From Streptomyces sp. 1331.2 (GTDB lineage: Bacteria; Actinomycetota; Actinomycetes; Streptomycetales; Streptomycetaceae): a stretch of DNA of 64,000 nt. How positions within the stretch are numbered: position 1 is the first letter of the stretch; each line of letters starts with the position of its first letter. The position numbers were made by a program, and so were the translations under genes. Below the pieces are notes generated by a model, which searched no databases, was not told where the DNA came from, and saw only the letters and a program-made list of their open reading frames with translations. Shown piece after piece: positions 50,693 through 58,825 of this stretch. The stretch spans positions 1,178,001-1,242,000 of the forward strand of contig NZ_OBMJ01000001.1 of the NCBI RefSeq assembly GCF_900199205.1, given 5' to 3'.

Positions 50693-50714
50693 CTGTACAT
50701 ACCAGTAGGTACAG
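50693..50714. promoter_or_regulatory. TetR operator CTGTAC-N10-GTACAG
   Basis: This is a perfect 6-bp inverted repeat with extended TAC/GTA symmetry (TGTACATACC...GGTACA). It lies 8 bp upstream of the TetR start codon and fits autoregulation. Confidence 0.65.
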
Positions 50715-50751
50715 AGGGCTAGTGGTTTTCCGCATTCCGGGCCGGACGATT

Positions 50752-50789
50752 GAGGGCCGTGCGCCGCCCCCCGGCGGCCACGGCCCCTC
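50752..50789. other. stem-loop 1 in divergent region
   Basis: GAGGGCCGTG pairs with CACGGCCCCTC (one bulge), and the inner GCCGCC pairs with GGCGGC. No gene ends here. Confidence 0.6.
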
Positions 50790-50806
50790 GACGGTTCGTC
50801 ATCCCC

Positions 50807-50845
50807 CGCGCCACCGAGCGCCATTCCGGCGCGATCGGTGGCGCG
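50807..50845. other. stem-loop 2 in divergent region
   Basis: The outer perfect 11-bp stem is CGCGCCACCGA/TCGGTGGCGCG. The inner 5-bp stem GCGCC/GGCGC has a 5-nt loop and a 2-nt bulge. It could be part of a small RNA or a cruciform. Confidence 0.7.
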
Positions 50846-51066
50846 CGTCACGTCACGGACGGTTGCCGGCGTCACGCGGCGTAGGGGGGTGCGCGCCGCA
50901 CAGGGGGTGCACGGCGCATTGCGCGGGCGGGCGGCGCTCGGGCGAGCGGACCGGCGGGAGAACGGCGATGACGCTCAGCAGGACGGGCCGCGCCGGGGAG
51001 AGGTGGGCACCGGTCAGTTGCGGGCAAGGCCTTGATCCGCCGGCGCCGGCTGGCAGGATGTCCGGC

Positions 51067-52059
51067 ATGAGCTACCTCGCCGCGGATGACCGCTATGCCT
51101 CGATGACCTACCGGAAGGCCGGCCGCAGTGGCGTCCAGCTGCCCGCCGTCTCGCTCGGGCTCTGGCACAACTTCGGTGACGCCCAGCCGCTGGAGGTGCA
51201 GCGGGCGGTGCTGCGCCGGGCCTTCGACCGGGGCGTCACCCACTTCGACCTGGCGAACAACTACGGTCCGCCGTACGGCAGTGCCGAGCGCAACTTCGGC
51301 TACCTGTTCGCCCAGGACTTCCGGCCGTACCGGGACGAGCTGTTCATCGCGACCAAGGCCGGCTGGGACATGTGGCCCGGCCCGTACGGCAACGGCGGCA
51401 GCCGCAAGTACCTGCTGGCCAGCCTCGACCAGTCGCTGAGCCGGATGGGGCTGGACTACGTCGACGTCTTCTACTCGCACCGCTACGACGCGGACACCCC
51501 GATCGAGGAGACGATGGGGGCGCTGGACAGTGCGGTGCGCTCGGGCAGGGCGCTGTACGCCGCCATCTCCAACTACCCGGCGGAGCAACACCGGGAGGCG
51601 GTGGCCATCCTGCGGGAGCTGGGGACGCCGGTGCTGATGAACCAGTCGGCGTACTCGATCCTCAACCGGTCCGTGGAGGAGGGCGGTGTGCTGGACGCGG
51701 TGGGCGACACCCAGACCAGCCTGATCGCCTACTCCCCGCTCGCCCAGGGGCTGTTGACGGACCGCTACCTCTCGGGCGAGGTGCCGGCGGGGTCGCGGAT
51801 GTCGGTCGGGAAGTTCCTCAAGGAGGAGGCGCTGACCGGACCGAAGCTGGAGCAGCTGCGCGCACTGAACAAGATCGCCGAGGGACGCGGGCAGACGCTG
51901 GCGCAGCTGGCGCTGAGCTGGGTGCTGCGCGACCCGCGGGTGGTCTCGGTGATCATCGGCGCGAGCAGCGTGGCCCAGCTGGACCAGAACCTCGACGCGC
52001 TGGCCGGTGGACCCTTGACGGCCGAGGAGCTGGCGGAGATCGACCTGCTGAGCCGCTGA
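51067..52059 (+). CDS. aldo/keto reductase (YghZ/AKR14-like)
   Basis: This 330-residue NADPH-dependent reductase shows the tetrad Asp and Tyr in THFDLANNYGPPYGSAERN near residue 60, Lys in FIATKAGWDMWPGPYG near 98 and His in VFYSHRYDADTP near 138. The NNYGPPYGSAE sequence and length are typical of YghZ (L-glyceraldehyde-3-phosphate reductase) relatives, which detoxify methylglyoxal-like aldehydes. An alternative ATG lies 9 bp upstream. It is monocistronic, ending at the heptad repeat. Confidence 0.92.
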   Translation: MSYLAADDRYASMTYRKAGRSGVQLPAVSLGLWHNFGDAQPLEVQRAVLRRAFDRGVTHFDLANNYGPPYGSAERNFGYLFAQDFRPYRDELFIATKAGWDMWPGPYGNGGSRKYLLASLDQSLSRMGLDYVDVFYSHRYDADTPIEETMGALDSAVRSGRALYAAISNYPAEQHREAVAILRELGTPVLMNQSAYSILNRSVEEGGVLDAVGDTQTSLIAYSPLAQGLLTDRYLSGEVPAGSRMSVGKFLKEEALTGPKLEQLRALNKIAEGRGQTLAQLALSWVLRDPRVVSVIIGASSVAQLDQNLDALAGGPLTAEELAEIDLLSR

Positions 52060-52104
52060 GCGGGCCGGACGGCCTGGACGGCCCGAACGGACAGGCGACG
52101 ACCG

Positions 52105-52219
52105 GCAGCTGACAGATAACAGCCGACAGAAAACAGATTTCGAAATCTGTTATCTGTCGGCTGTTATCTGTCGGTTGTCATCTGTCAGCTGTTCTCTGTC
52201 GGCTGTTCTCTGTCAGCCG
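52105..52219. repeat. heptad palindromic repeat, locus 4
   Basis: This is the clearest copy. Left heptads CTGACAG, ATAACAG, CCGACAG and AAAACAG lead to the perfect centre ATTTCGAAAT. Right heptads are CTGTTAT, CTGTCGG, CTGTTAT, CTGTCGG, TTGTCAT, CTGTCAG, CTGTTCT, CTGTCGG, CTGTTCT and CTGTCAG. It lies between the converging aldo/keto reductase and winged-helix genes. Confidence 0.92.
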
Positions 52220-52262
52220 CCACCGGCGAACCGGCCGACCGACCGGCGCTCGGCCGGTGCCG

Positions 52263-53171
52263 TCAGACGGACGCCGGGGTGTACTTGTAGCCGACCCGAC
52301 GGACCGTCACGATCGTGTCCCGGTAGGCCGGTCCGAGCTTGCGGCGCAGTCGGGCGACGTGCACGTCGACCGTCCGCCCGTCCCCGACGTGGCCGTAGCC
52401 CCAGACCGCGGAGACCAGGTGGTCCCGGGTGTGCACCCGCTGCGGGTGCTCGGTGAGATGGGCCAGCAGCTCGAACTCCAGGTAGGTGAGGTCGAGCAGC
52501 CGCCCGTCGACGTACGCGTTGCGCCGCTCGGTGTCGACGCTGATGCCCCGCCCGGCCGGACGGACCGGGCGGACACCAGCCGAAGCCTGGGCGACGGGGC
52601 CACCGAGCCCGGAGGCACCGGCAACCCCGACCACCCCGGAGGCTCCGGGCGCCGCCGAGGCGGTGGACGCGACGGGCACGCCGGGCAGGCCCTGGGCCCC
52701 CGTCGCCGCTGCGGTCTCGGCGGGCACCAGCACCAGGTACCCGACCATCGGGCTGCCGGCCGCACCGGCGACCTGCATGCCGTACTGGGCGAGCAGCCCC
52801 TGCGGGAGCACGCCCTGCGGCAGGGCGGCGACGACGGTCGCCCCCTCCGGCAGCGCGGCGAGCAGCGCCTGCGGCGCCTGCTGGGCGGCCGCACCCGCCT
52901 GCGGGAGGACGCCCGTCGGGGCGGCCAGCGGACGGGCCGGACCGCCGTGGGACGGACGGGCCGGCGCCCCGGGCCATCGCTCGGCCACCGACGCCGGGGG
53001 GACGGACGGTCCCGCGATCCCGACCGGGCCGGGCGCACCCGGGACGGTGGCGGGACCGGCGGGGCGGGGCGAGACGGAGGGGACGGAGGATACGGAGGGA
53101 ACCGAGCGGACCGCGCGCAGGTGCGGGGTCGCGGTGGGCAGGGGCAGGGTGGCCGTGGAAGAAGAAGACAT
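52263..53171 (-). CDS. winged-helix DNA-binding protein without receiver domain
   Basis: This 302-residue protein has a C-terminal OmpR-type winged helix (about residues 205-300: LDLTYLEFELLAHL, GDGRTVDVHVARLRRKL, VRRVGYKYTP). The N-terminal 200 residues are Pro/Ala/Gly/Val-rich, with a central ALLAALPEGATVVAALP and MVGYLVLVPAE segment but no phospho-acceptor Asp receiver. It is therefore an orphan, response-regulator-like DNA-binding protein. It lies alone between the aldo/keto reductase and the conservon region. The start at ATG 53171 is the first sensible one, though its ribosome-binding site is weak. Confidence 0.8.
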   Translation of the reverse strand: MSSSSTATLPLPTATPHLRAVRSVPSVSSVPSVSPRPAGPATVPGAPGPVGIAGPSVPPASVAERWPGAPARPSHGGPARPLAAPTGVLPQAGAAAQQAPQALLAALPEGATVVAALPQGVLPQGLLAQYGMQVAGAAGSPMVGYLVLVPAETAAATGAQGLPGVPVASTASAAPGASGVVGVAGASGLGGPVAQASAGVRPVRPAGRGISVDTERRNAYVDGRLLDLTYLEFELLAHLTEHPQRVHTRDHLVSAVWGYGHVGDGRTVDVHVARLRRKLGPAYRDTIVTVRRVGYKYTPASV

Positions 53172-53658
53172 GGTGTGCCGCTCATTTCGCGCGTGACGGA
53201 CGGGGTGGAGTCGTCTGCGCGTCGACCGGGCGTACTGCCTGGGCTGGGCCGGACCTAACCGGGTCAGCGGGCGGAGAGCCGGGACGCGCTGGGCGAGCCC
53301 GGACACGTCTGATCGAACAGGTGCGGCTGTCGGGACGGCCAGAACGGTTCGAGGTCGGGGCGACCCCGTCGGCTGTCCACGGCACGGCTCGCGCGCCCGT
53401 TCCACCGTCCGGTCCGTCCACCACCCGCGCACATCGCGGGGGCCGGACCGGTCGTTCGGGTCCGGCCGGCGACGCCGGGGGCAGGTTCGAGGCAGACGAT
53501 GTTCACTGGTGGTCTCTCCGCTGGGCGGGTCCGGTTGGTCGGCCGCGGGCACGCCGGACGGCGGTGTCCGCTACGGCCTGGTCGACGGGTGACGGTGCGT
53601 CAGGCGACGGCCGGGTGGGCCGGAGGCGCCGGGGACGTACCGGGACGGGGCAGGCCGG
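53172..53658. other. 487-base region upstream of the winged-helix gene
   Basis: I see no convincing gene. Open frames here on both strands have no ribosome-binding site and a random GC-frame pattern. The only feature is high density of CGGNCGG-like short repeats. Confidence 0.4.
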
Positions 53659-53802
53659 TCAGCGACAACACGCGCTACAGATCAGCGCGTGGTCGATGTA
53701 GCGGCGGACGGTGAGCACCGCGGCGGCAGGGCCCGGGGTGGCGCGACCGGGCACGAGGGGTCCGGACACGGCGGTGGCGATGCGTCGCTGGCCGACGGTC
53801 AT
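53659..53802 (-). CDS. Cys-rich micro-ORF, possible leader peptide
   Basis: This 47-residue ORF has a strong ribosome-binding site (GAGGGGGAGGG) before ATG 53802. It ends TVRRYIDHALICSACCR. The closing VRR-x-(I/V)D...SA-x-CR pattern resembles the Cys-ending leader peptides upstream of sulfur genes in streptomycetes. However, the next gene on this strand begins 490 bp further and is a winged-helix regulator. It may instead be a stand-alone small protein. Confidence 0.5.
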   Translation of the reverse strand: MTVGQRRIATAVSGPLVPGRATPGPAAAVLTVRRYIDHALICSACCR

Positions 53803-54089
53803 CCTGCTGCCCTCCCCCTCGTTCTGCGTGAGACTTCTCTGTTCGACTTCCGCCTGCGACGACGCACCGTTGCCGGTACGCGCCGACGGTGCTTCGCCGG
53901 ATCGCCGAGGACCGTCCGCCGGTCGCAACGCCCGTGTGAACGGGTGTGTCCGGCGTTCCCGACGACATGGCCGGGCGGCCCTCGTCCACAGAGCCTTCCA
54001 CGGCCGGGGCTGTCTAGGCAACCTTCCGTGCGCCGACCGTCCGAAATGCGGACGACGGAATGAGACGGACCCGCGGCGTCGGGGTGCGG

Positions 54090-54740
54090 TCAGGCCCCGG
54101 CGAAGGCGTGCCGGCGGCGGGCCGCGGCGTGCTCGACCAGCGCGACGAGCAGGTCCTTCCCGTCCTCCCGCAGCCGCGCGTCGCAGAGCAGCACCGGGAT
54201 GCCGGGGTCGAGGTCGAGAGCGTCGCGGACCTCCTCCGGCGAGAACCGGTCGGTGCCGTCGAAGCAGTTCACCGCGACCACGAACGGGATCCCGCGCTGT
54301 TCGAAGAAGTCGACCGACGGGAAGCAGTCGGCCAGCCGCCGGGTGTCGGCGAGCACCAACGCGCCGAGCGCGCCGCGCGCCAACTCGTCCCAGACGAACC
54401 AGAACCGGTCCTGCCCGGGCGTGCCGAACAGGTACAGCGCGAGGCCGGGTCGCAGGTCGATCCGGCCGAAGTCCATCGCCACGGTGGTGGTGCGCTTCGC
54501 CTCCACGCCCGAGGTGTCGTCCACCGGACGGCCCAGCTCGCTGAGCTCCTCCTCGGTGCGCAGCGGCCGGATCTCGCTGACCGAGCCGACCAGGGTGGTC
54601 TTGCCGGCCCCGAAGCCTCCCGCGACCAGGATCTTCACCGCGACGGCCGGACCGCCGCGCCACTGCGGGGCGTTGGCGTTCACCGGGCGGGTGGCGGCAC
54701 CGTCCTGGCGGGGGTGGTGGTCAGAGCGCACGGAGTCCAT
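54090..54740 (-). CDS. cvnD: conservon GTPase CvnD
   Basis: This 216-residue small Ras/MglA-like GTPase has G1 GGFGAGKTT near residue 41, G3 LFGTPGQDRFWFVWDE near 103 and G4-like AVNCFDGTDRF near 153. It is the last protein of a four-gene conservon, with a 20-bp overlap with CvnC. Conservon proteins form a membrane-associated complex, likened to eukaryotic G-protein signalling, that regulates development or secondary metabolism in streptomycetes. The usual cytochrome P450 gene of some conservons is missing downstream. Confidence 0.93.
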   Translation of the reverse strand: MDSVRSDHHPRQDGAATRPVNANAPQWRGGPAVAVKILVAGGFGAGKTTLVGSVSEIRPLRTEEELSELGRPVDDTSGVEAKRTTTVAMDFGRIDLRPGLALYLFGTPGQDRFWFVWDELARGALGALVLADTRRLADCFPSVDFFEQRGIPFVVAVNCFDGTDRFSPEEVRDALDLDPGIPVLLCDARLREDGKDLLVALVEHAAARRRHAFAGA

Positions 54741-55374
54741 TGATCACGTCTCGCAGCAGGCGCTCGTCCGGCAGCTCGGCGAGCGGAACGGGTCGGGTGA
54801 CGCTGATCAGGTCGGCGTCGTGGAGGTCGCCGAGCAGCACCCGCACCACGCTGACCGGCAGGTCGGTGTAGGAGCCGAGTTCGGCGACGGAGAGCGGTTC
54901 GCGCCGGCACAGGGCCAGCAGCATCTGGTGTTCCGGGTCGAGGGCGTGCGCGGGCACGGCCCCCGAGCCCGGCCCGGGCTCGACGGCGGTGACCAGCGAG
55001 ATCAGGTCGAACAGCCCCTCCTCCACCGGCCGGGTGCGGCCGCGGGTCATCGAGTAGAGCCGCACCACCGGGCCGGCCTCGTCGTCGAACCAGCGGTCGT
55101 CGACCGGGGTGCGCGGCCGGAACATGTCGACCTCCGGCCCCGGCCCGTCCGGGGCCTCCCGTTCCGCGTCCGCCGTGGTGTCCGCATCCTGGGACGCGCC
55201 CGGGCCGGCCGAAGACCCCGGGGCCGCCGTCGCGCCCCCGTCTGACGGTGCGCCTCCGTCCGGCGAAGCGTCCCGGTCCGGTGAGGACGCCGCACCGGAC
55301 GGCCCGGCCGTGCCCACCGGCACCTCCGGGCCGTCCGGCACGTCCGCCTTCGGATCCGCCATCGGCCCGCTCAT
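54721..55374 (-). CDS. cvnC: conservon protein CvnC (DUF742)
   Basis: This 217-residue DUF742 protein has a long acidic/Ala-rich N-terminus (about 80 residues) and then DDEAGPVVRLYSMTRGRTRP, LDPEHQMLLALCRREPLSVAEL and a winged-helix-like LPVSVVRVLLGDLHDADLI, ending with RLLRDVINGLRAL. The ATG overlaps the CvnB stop (ATGA). It probably bridges the kinase/roadblock proteins and the GTPase. Confidence 0.93.
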   Translation of the reverse strand: MSGPMADPKADVPDGPEVPVGTAGPSGAASSPDRDASPDGGAPSDGGATAAPGSSAGPGASQDADTTADAEREAPDGPGPEVDMFRPRTPVDDRWFDDEAGPVVRLYSMTRGRTRPVEEGLFDLISLVTAVEPGPGSGAVPAHALDPEHQMLLALCRREPLSVAELGSYTDLPVSVVRVLLGDLHDADLISVTRPVPLAELPDERLLRDVINGLRAL

Positions 55375-55790
55375 CTCACCGGCGGGGCGGTTTCGGTGCG
55401 CGGCTCGGCGGCCAGGTGCTCGCCGACCCGCTTGACCAGCAGGGCCATCTCGTAGGCGATCTGGCCGATGTCGGCCTCGGCGTCGCTCAGCACCGCGAGG
55501 CAGCTGCCGTCGCCGGCGGCCGTGATGAACAGGAACGCCTCGTCCAGTTCGACCATGGTCTGCCGGACGCCGCCGACCTTGAAGTGCCCGCCGGCTCCCT
55601 TGGCCAGGCTGTGGAACCCGGCCGCGACGGCGGCCAGGTGCTCGGCGTCCTCGCGGTCGAGGTCGCGGGAGGCACCGGTGGCCAACCCGTCGCTGGAGAG
55701 GATCACCGCGTGCCGCAGGGCTGCGACGCGCCCCACCAGGTCGTCCAGGAGCCAGTTGAGGTCTCCGGACGGCTGCGTCGAAGTGGTCAT
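55371..55790 (-). CDS. cvnB: conservon roadblock/LC7 protein CvnB
   Basis: This 139-residue roadblock/LC7 protein shows LNWLLDDLVGRVAALRHAVILSSDG at the start and FLFITAAGDGSCLAVLSD near residue 90. Related MglB proteins act as GTPase-activating partners of MglA; the same partnership with CvnD is plausible. It overlaps CvnA and CvnC by ATGA junctions. Confidence 0.95.
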   Translation of the reverse strand: MTTSTQPSGDLNWLLDDLVGRVAALRHAVILSSDGLATGASRDLDREDAEHLAAVAAGFHSLAKGAGGHFKVGGVRQTMVELDEAFLFITAAGDGSCLAVLSDAEADIGQIAYEMALLVKRVGEHLAAEPRTETAPPVR

Positions 55791-58700
55791 GAATCAGTTC
55801 CTTCCGCTGGAGCGGGTGGTGCGGGTCGTGCAGATGAGACAGGTGATGCGGGTTTCGCGGGTGACGCGGGTTGAGCCGATGCTTCCGGTCGTACGGGCGG
55901 TACCGGCACGGCGGGTGACACGGGTGATACGGATGATCCGGGGTCCGAGTTCCGGCGGACCGGTTGTCCGGGAGGCAGCCGCCGGGCGAGCGGCGCCCGC
56001 CCGGTGTCCGAGGGCGCGGGCAGCGCCGCCGGGGAGGGCGCCGGGCTGATCGCCCGACGGGACTGCTCGGGCGGCTGCCAGGCGGGTACGGCGCTGGGCC
56101 GGCCGGGTCGCTGGGCGCTCCCCTGGACGGTCGGGTCCTCCGGGGCAGTGCGGTCCGCCGGGGCGGTGGCGCCGCGCCCTCGGGTGAAGCCGCGCTGGAA
56201 CGACGCGAAGGTGGCCCGGGCCTCCTCGGGCGAGCGCTCCCGGACCTCGCGGGCCTCCCGGGCCTGCCGGGCGTCACGAGCCGCCCGTGCGTCCCCGGCG
56301 GTGCCCTCCCCGGTCCGGTCCTCCGGCCCGCCCTCGTCACGGAATCGTTCCTTCAGCTGCTCGGTGAGCTGCTCCCTGAGCTGCGGTGCCAGGTTCGCCT
56401 GCCGGACCCTCCGCGGCAGGCCGCCCGCCGTCCGGGGTGCGGCGTCCACGGGCGCGCCCCCGGAGCCGACGCCGGTCACCGCTTCGGCCGCGGTCTCGGC
56501 GGCCGCGACGGCCTCGGCGGCGGCAGCCAGCACCACGTCCTCCCGCCGGTGCCGACCCGTCCCCGGCGCCTCCTCGGCCTCCGTCCCGGGCACGGGGACC
56601 AGGACCGGCCCACCCTTGGCCCGCGAGGCCCGACGCGGCAGACCGCCCGCCGTACGACCCGGTTCCGGCGCGGAGGGCCGGGGCCCACCCGTCCCCCGAT
56701 CCCGATCCCGATCCCGGTGCCGCCCGCCGGTGTCGCCCGGGCCGCCCGCAGCGCCGACGCCGCCCGCAGCGCCGTCGGACACCGCAGCAGCCGACGCTCC
56801 GACCGACGCGCCGGACCCCCCGGACGCACCCCCCGCCGGCGAACCCGGCACCGCGACCAGGTCCCGCTGCCCGCGCCGCCCGCCGCCCGCCGGCCGCCGC
56901 CCGGCCGCGGCCGGCTCCGGCAGCCCGTCCGGCGCCTCGGCGAGCAGCTCGCGCGGAATCAGCACCACCGCCGTCGTGCCGCCGTACGGGGAGGGCCGCA
57001 GGTGCACCCGGATGCCGTGCCGCCGGGCCAGCCGGCTGACCACGAACAGGCCCAGCCGGTCGGTGTCGGCGAGGTCGAACTCCTGTTCCACGGCGAGGCG
57101 TTCGTTGATCTCGGCGAGCAGTTGCTCGCTCAGTCCGAGCCCCCGGTCGTCGATCTCCAGCGCGAATCCGTGCGCCACCACCTCGCCCTGGACGGTGACT
57201 TGGGTGGTCGGGGGGGAGAACACCGCGGCGTTCTCGACCAGTTCGGCGACCAGGTGGGTGACGTCCGCGACGGCGCTGCCGAGCAGGCCGGTGCCGGGGA
57301 ACGGCCGGACGGTCACCCGGGCGTAGTCCTCGACCTCGCCGACGGCGGCCCGGACCACGTCCACCATCCGGACCGGCTTGCGCCAGGCTCGCCCGGGCGA
57401 GCCGCCGGCCAGGATGATCAGGCCCTCGGCGTGTCGGCGCATGCGGGTGGTGAGGTGGTCGACCTTGAAGAGGTCCGCCAGCTCCGCCGGGTCCTCGGTG
57501 CGGCGCTCCATTGTGTCGAGCAGGGTGAGCTGCCGGTGCAGCAGCACCTGGCTGCGCCGGGCCAGGTTGACGAAGACGGCCGAGACGCCGCGGCGCAGGT
57601 CGGCCTGCTCGACGGCGGCTTCGACGGCAGCCCGCTGCACCGCGTTGAAGGCCTGGCCGACCTGGCCGATCTCGGCGTCCCCGAAGTGCAGTTCGGGCGC
57701 CTCGGCGGCCACGTCCACCGGTTCGCCGCGGCGCAGCCGCAGCATGACGGAGGGCAGTCGGGTGCTTGCCAGTTCGTTGGCGGCGTTGCGCAGGCCGATC
57801 AGCTCGCGGGCCAGTCCCCGGCCGATCCGGAAGGAGATCATCACCGACAGCACGACCGCGATCAGGCCGACCGCCCCGGCGATGCCGCCGCGCCAGAGCA
57901 TCGCGATCGCGGTGGAGCGGGCGCTCTCGTCCAGGCCGGCGGCGATCCGGTTGTCGATCGAGGTGAGGTCGCCGAGCGCCCGGTCGGCGGTCACCCGCCA
58001 GGAGTCGCTGTTGAGGGCCTGGACGACCCGGTCGGGGCCACCGGCGCCGACGAAGTCGGCCTCGGCGCGGGCCAGCGCGCCCCAGGCCTCGCCGCCGCGC
58101 AGGGAGATGTAGTCGGACTGGTCGGCGGGTTCCAGTTCGGCGACGTAGACGGTGAACAGCGCCTGCTGGTTGTGCAGGGCGTCCAGTGCGACCTGGTACT
58201 GCTCGGCGGTGGGCTTGGCGACGCCGGTGCGCAGGCCCTCCATGGCCGCGTCCTCCTGCGACAGGTACTCGCGGGCGCGCACCAGCTCGATCAGGATGGT
58301 GCCCTGGCGCGGGAGTTGGCCGGTCTGCCGGGCGACGTAGGCGGAGCGGAAGCCGAACACCGGCTTGACCAGGTCGCTGTACTGGTCCAGGGCGAACTCC
58401 CAGTTCAGCGCGGCGCGGCCGACCTGGGCGCGGAGCGGGCCGATCTGGTCAGCGGCGGCGAGGATCTGCACGAAGCGGCCTCGCTGCGGGGCGGAGAGCT
58501 TGCTGCCGGAGGTGTCCTTCTTCTGCCGCAAGACGGCGAGGCTGCGGTCCGTGAGGGCCTTGGCGTGCTCGTAGGCGTCCCGGGCGACGGGCGAGCGCGG
58601 GTCGGCCAGCCGCTGGACGGCGGCGCGGCGCTCGTTCTGCAGGTCGCCGGCGTACTGGTCGACCGGACCGGAGAACTCCTTGTACGTACGGCTGATCGCC

Positions 58701-58825
58701 AGCTGGTTCCAGGCGTCCCCGGTGGTGGCGATCGTCGCGTACACCCACAGGGCGGTGAGCGCCACGATGGGCACCAGGAGCAGCGCGATGATCTTCGCGC
58801 GGATCGAGCTGCTGCGCAGACGCAT
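55787..58825 (-). CDS. cvnA: conservon sensor kinase CvnA (nitrate/nitrite-sensor type)
   Basis: This 1012-residue membrane histidine-kinase-like protein has TM1 at about residues 10-30, an extracytoplasmic NIT (nitrate/nitrite-sensing-like) domain to about 310, TM2 near 312-335, a HAMP-like linker, and the helical block LARRSQVLLHRQLTLLDTME near 420. The HATPase domain has N-box HLVAELVENAAVFSPP near 535 and a G1 region EIDDRGLGLSEQLL near 570. The C-terminal 350 residues are Pro/Arg/Gly-rich low complexity. It heads the cvnABCD operon. Confidence 0.93.
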   Translation of the reverse strand: MRLRSSSIRAKIIALLLVPIVALTALWVYATIATTGDAWNQLAISRTYKEFSGPVDQYAGDLQNERRAAVQRLADPRSPVARDAYEHAKALTDRSLAVLRQKKDTSGSKLSAPQRGRFVQILAAADQIGPLRAQVGRAALNWEFALDQYSDLVKPVFGFRSAYVARQTGQLPRQGTILIELVRAREYLSQEDAAMEGLRTGVAKPTAEQYQVALDALHNQQALFTVYVAELEPADQSDYISLRGGEAWGALARAEADFVGAGGPDRVVQALNSDSWRVTADRALGDLTSIDNRIAAGLDESARSTAIAMLWRGGIAGAVGLIAVVLSVMISFRIGRGLARELIGLRNAANELASTRLPSVMLRLRRGEPVDVAAEAPELHFGDAEIGQVGQAFNAVQRAAVEAAVEQADLRRGVSAVFVNLARRSQVLLHRQLTLLDTMERRTEDPAELADLFKVDHLTTRMRRHAEGLIILAGGSPGRAWRKPVRMVDVVRAAVGEVEDYARVTVRPFPGTGLLGSAVADVTHLVAELVENAAVFSPPTTQVTVQGEVVAHGFALEIDDRGLGLSEQLLAEINERLAVEQEFDLADTDRLGLFVVSRLARRHGIRVHLRPSPYGGTTAVVLIPRELLAEAPDGLPEPAAAGRRPAGGGRRGQRDLVAVPGSPAGGASGGSGASVGASAAAVSDGAAGGVGAAGGPGDTGGRHRDRDRDRGTGGPRPSAPEPGRTAGGLPRRASRAKGGPVLVPVPGTEAEEAPGTGRHRREDVVLAAAAEAVAAAETAAEAVTGVGSGGAPVDAAPRTAGGLPRRVRQANLAPQLREQLTEQLKERFRDEGGPEDRTGEGTAGDARAARDARQAREAREVRERSPEEARATFASFQRGFTRGRGATAPADRTAPEDPTVQGSAQRPGRPSAVPAWQPPEQSRRAISPAPSPAALPAPSDTGRAPLARRLPPGQPVRRNSDPGSSVSPVSPAVPVPPVRPEASAQPASPAKPASPVSSARPAPPAPAEGTDS

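Larger units (their letters stand above)
50685..51066. other. divergent region with two strong hairpins
   Basis: There is no gene in these 382 bases between the TetR operon and the aldo/keto reductase. Besides the TetR operator it contains two stable stem-loops (50752-50789 and 50807-50845), which is unexpected where no transcript should end. Confidence 0.6.

Noticed and set aside
53321..53701. 126-codon plus-strand frame upstream of the winged-helix gene
   Set aside because: No family resemblance, Arg/Gly-rich random-looking composition and no Shine-Dalgarno.
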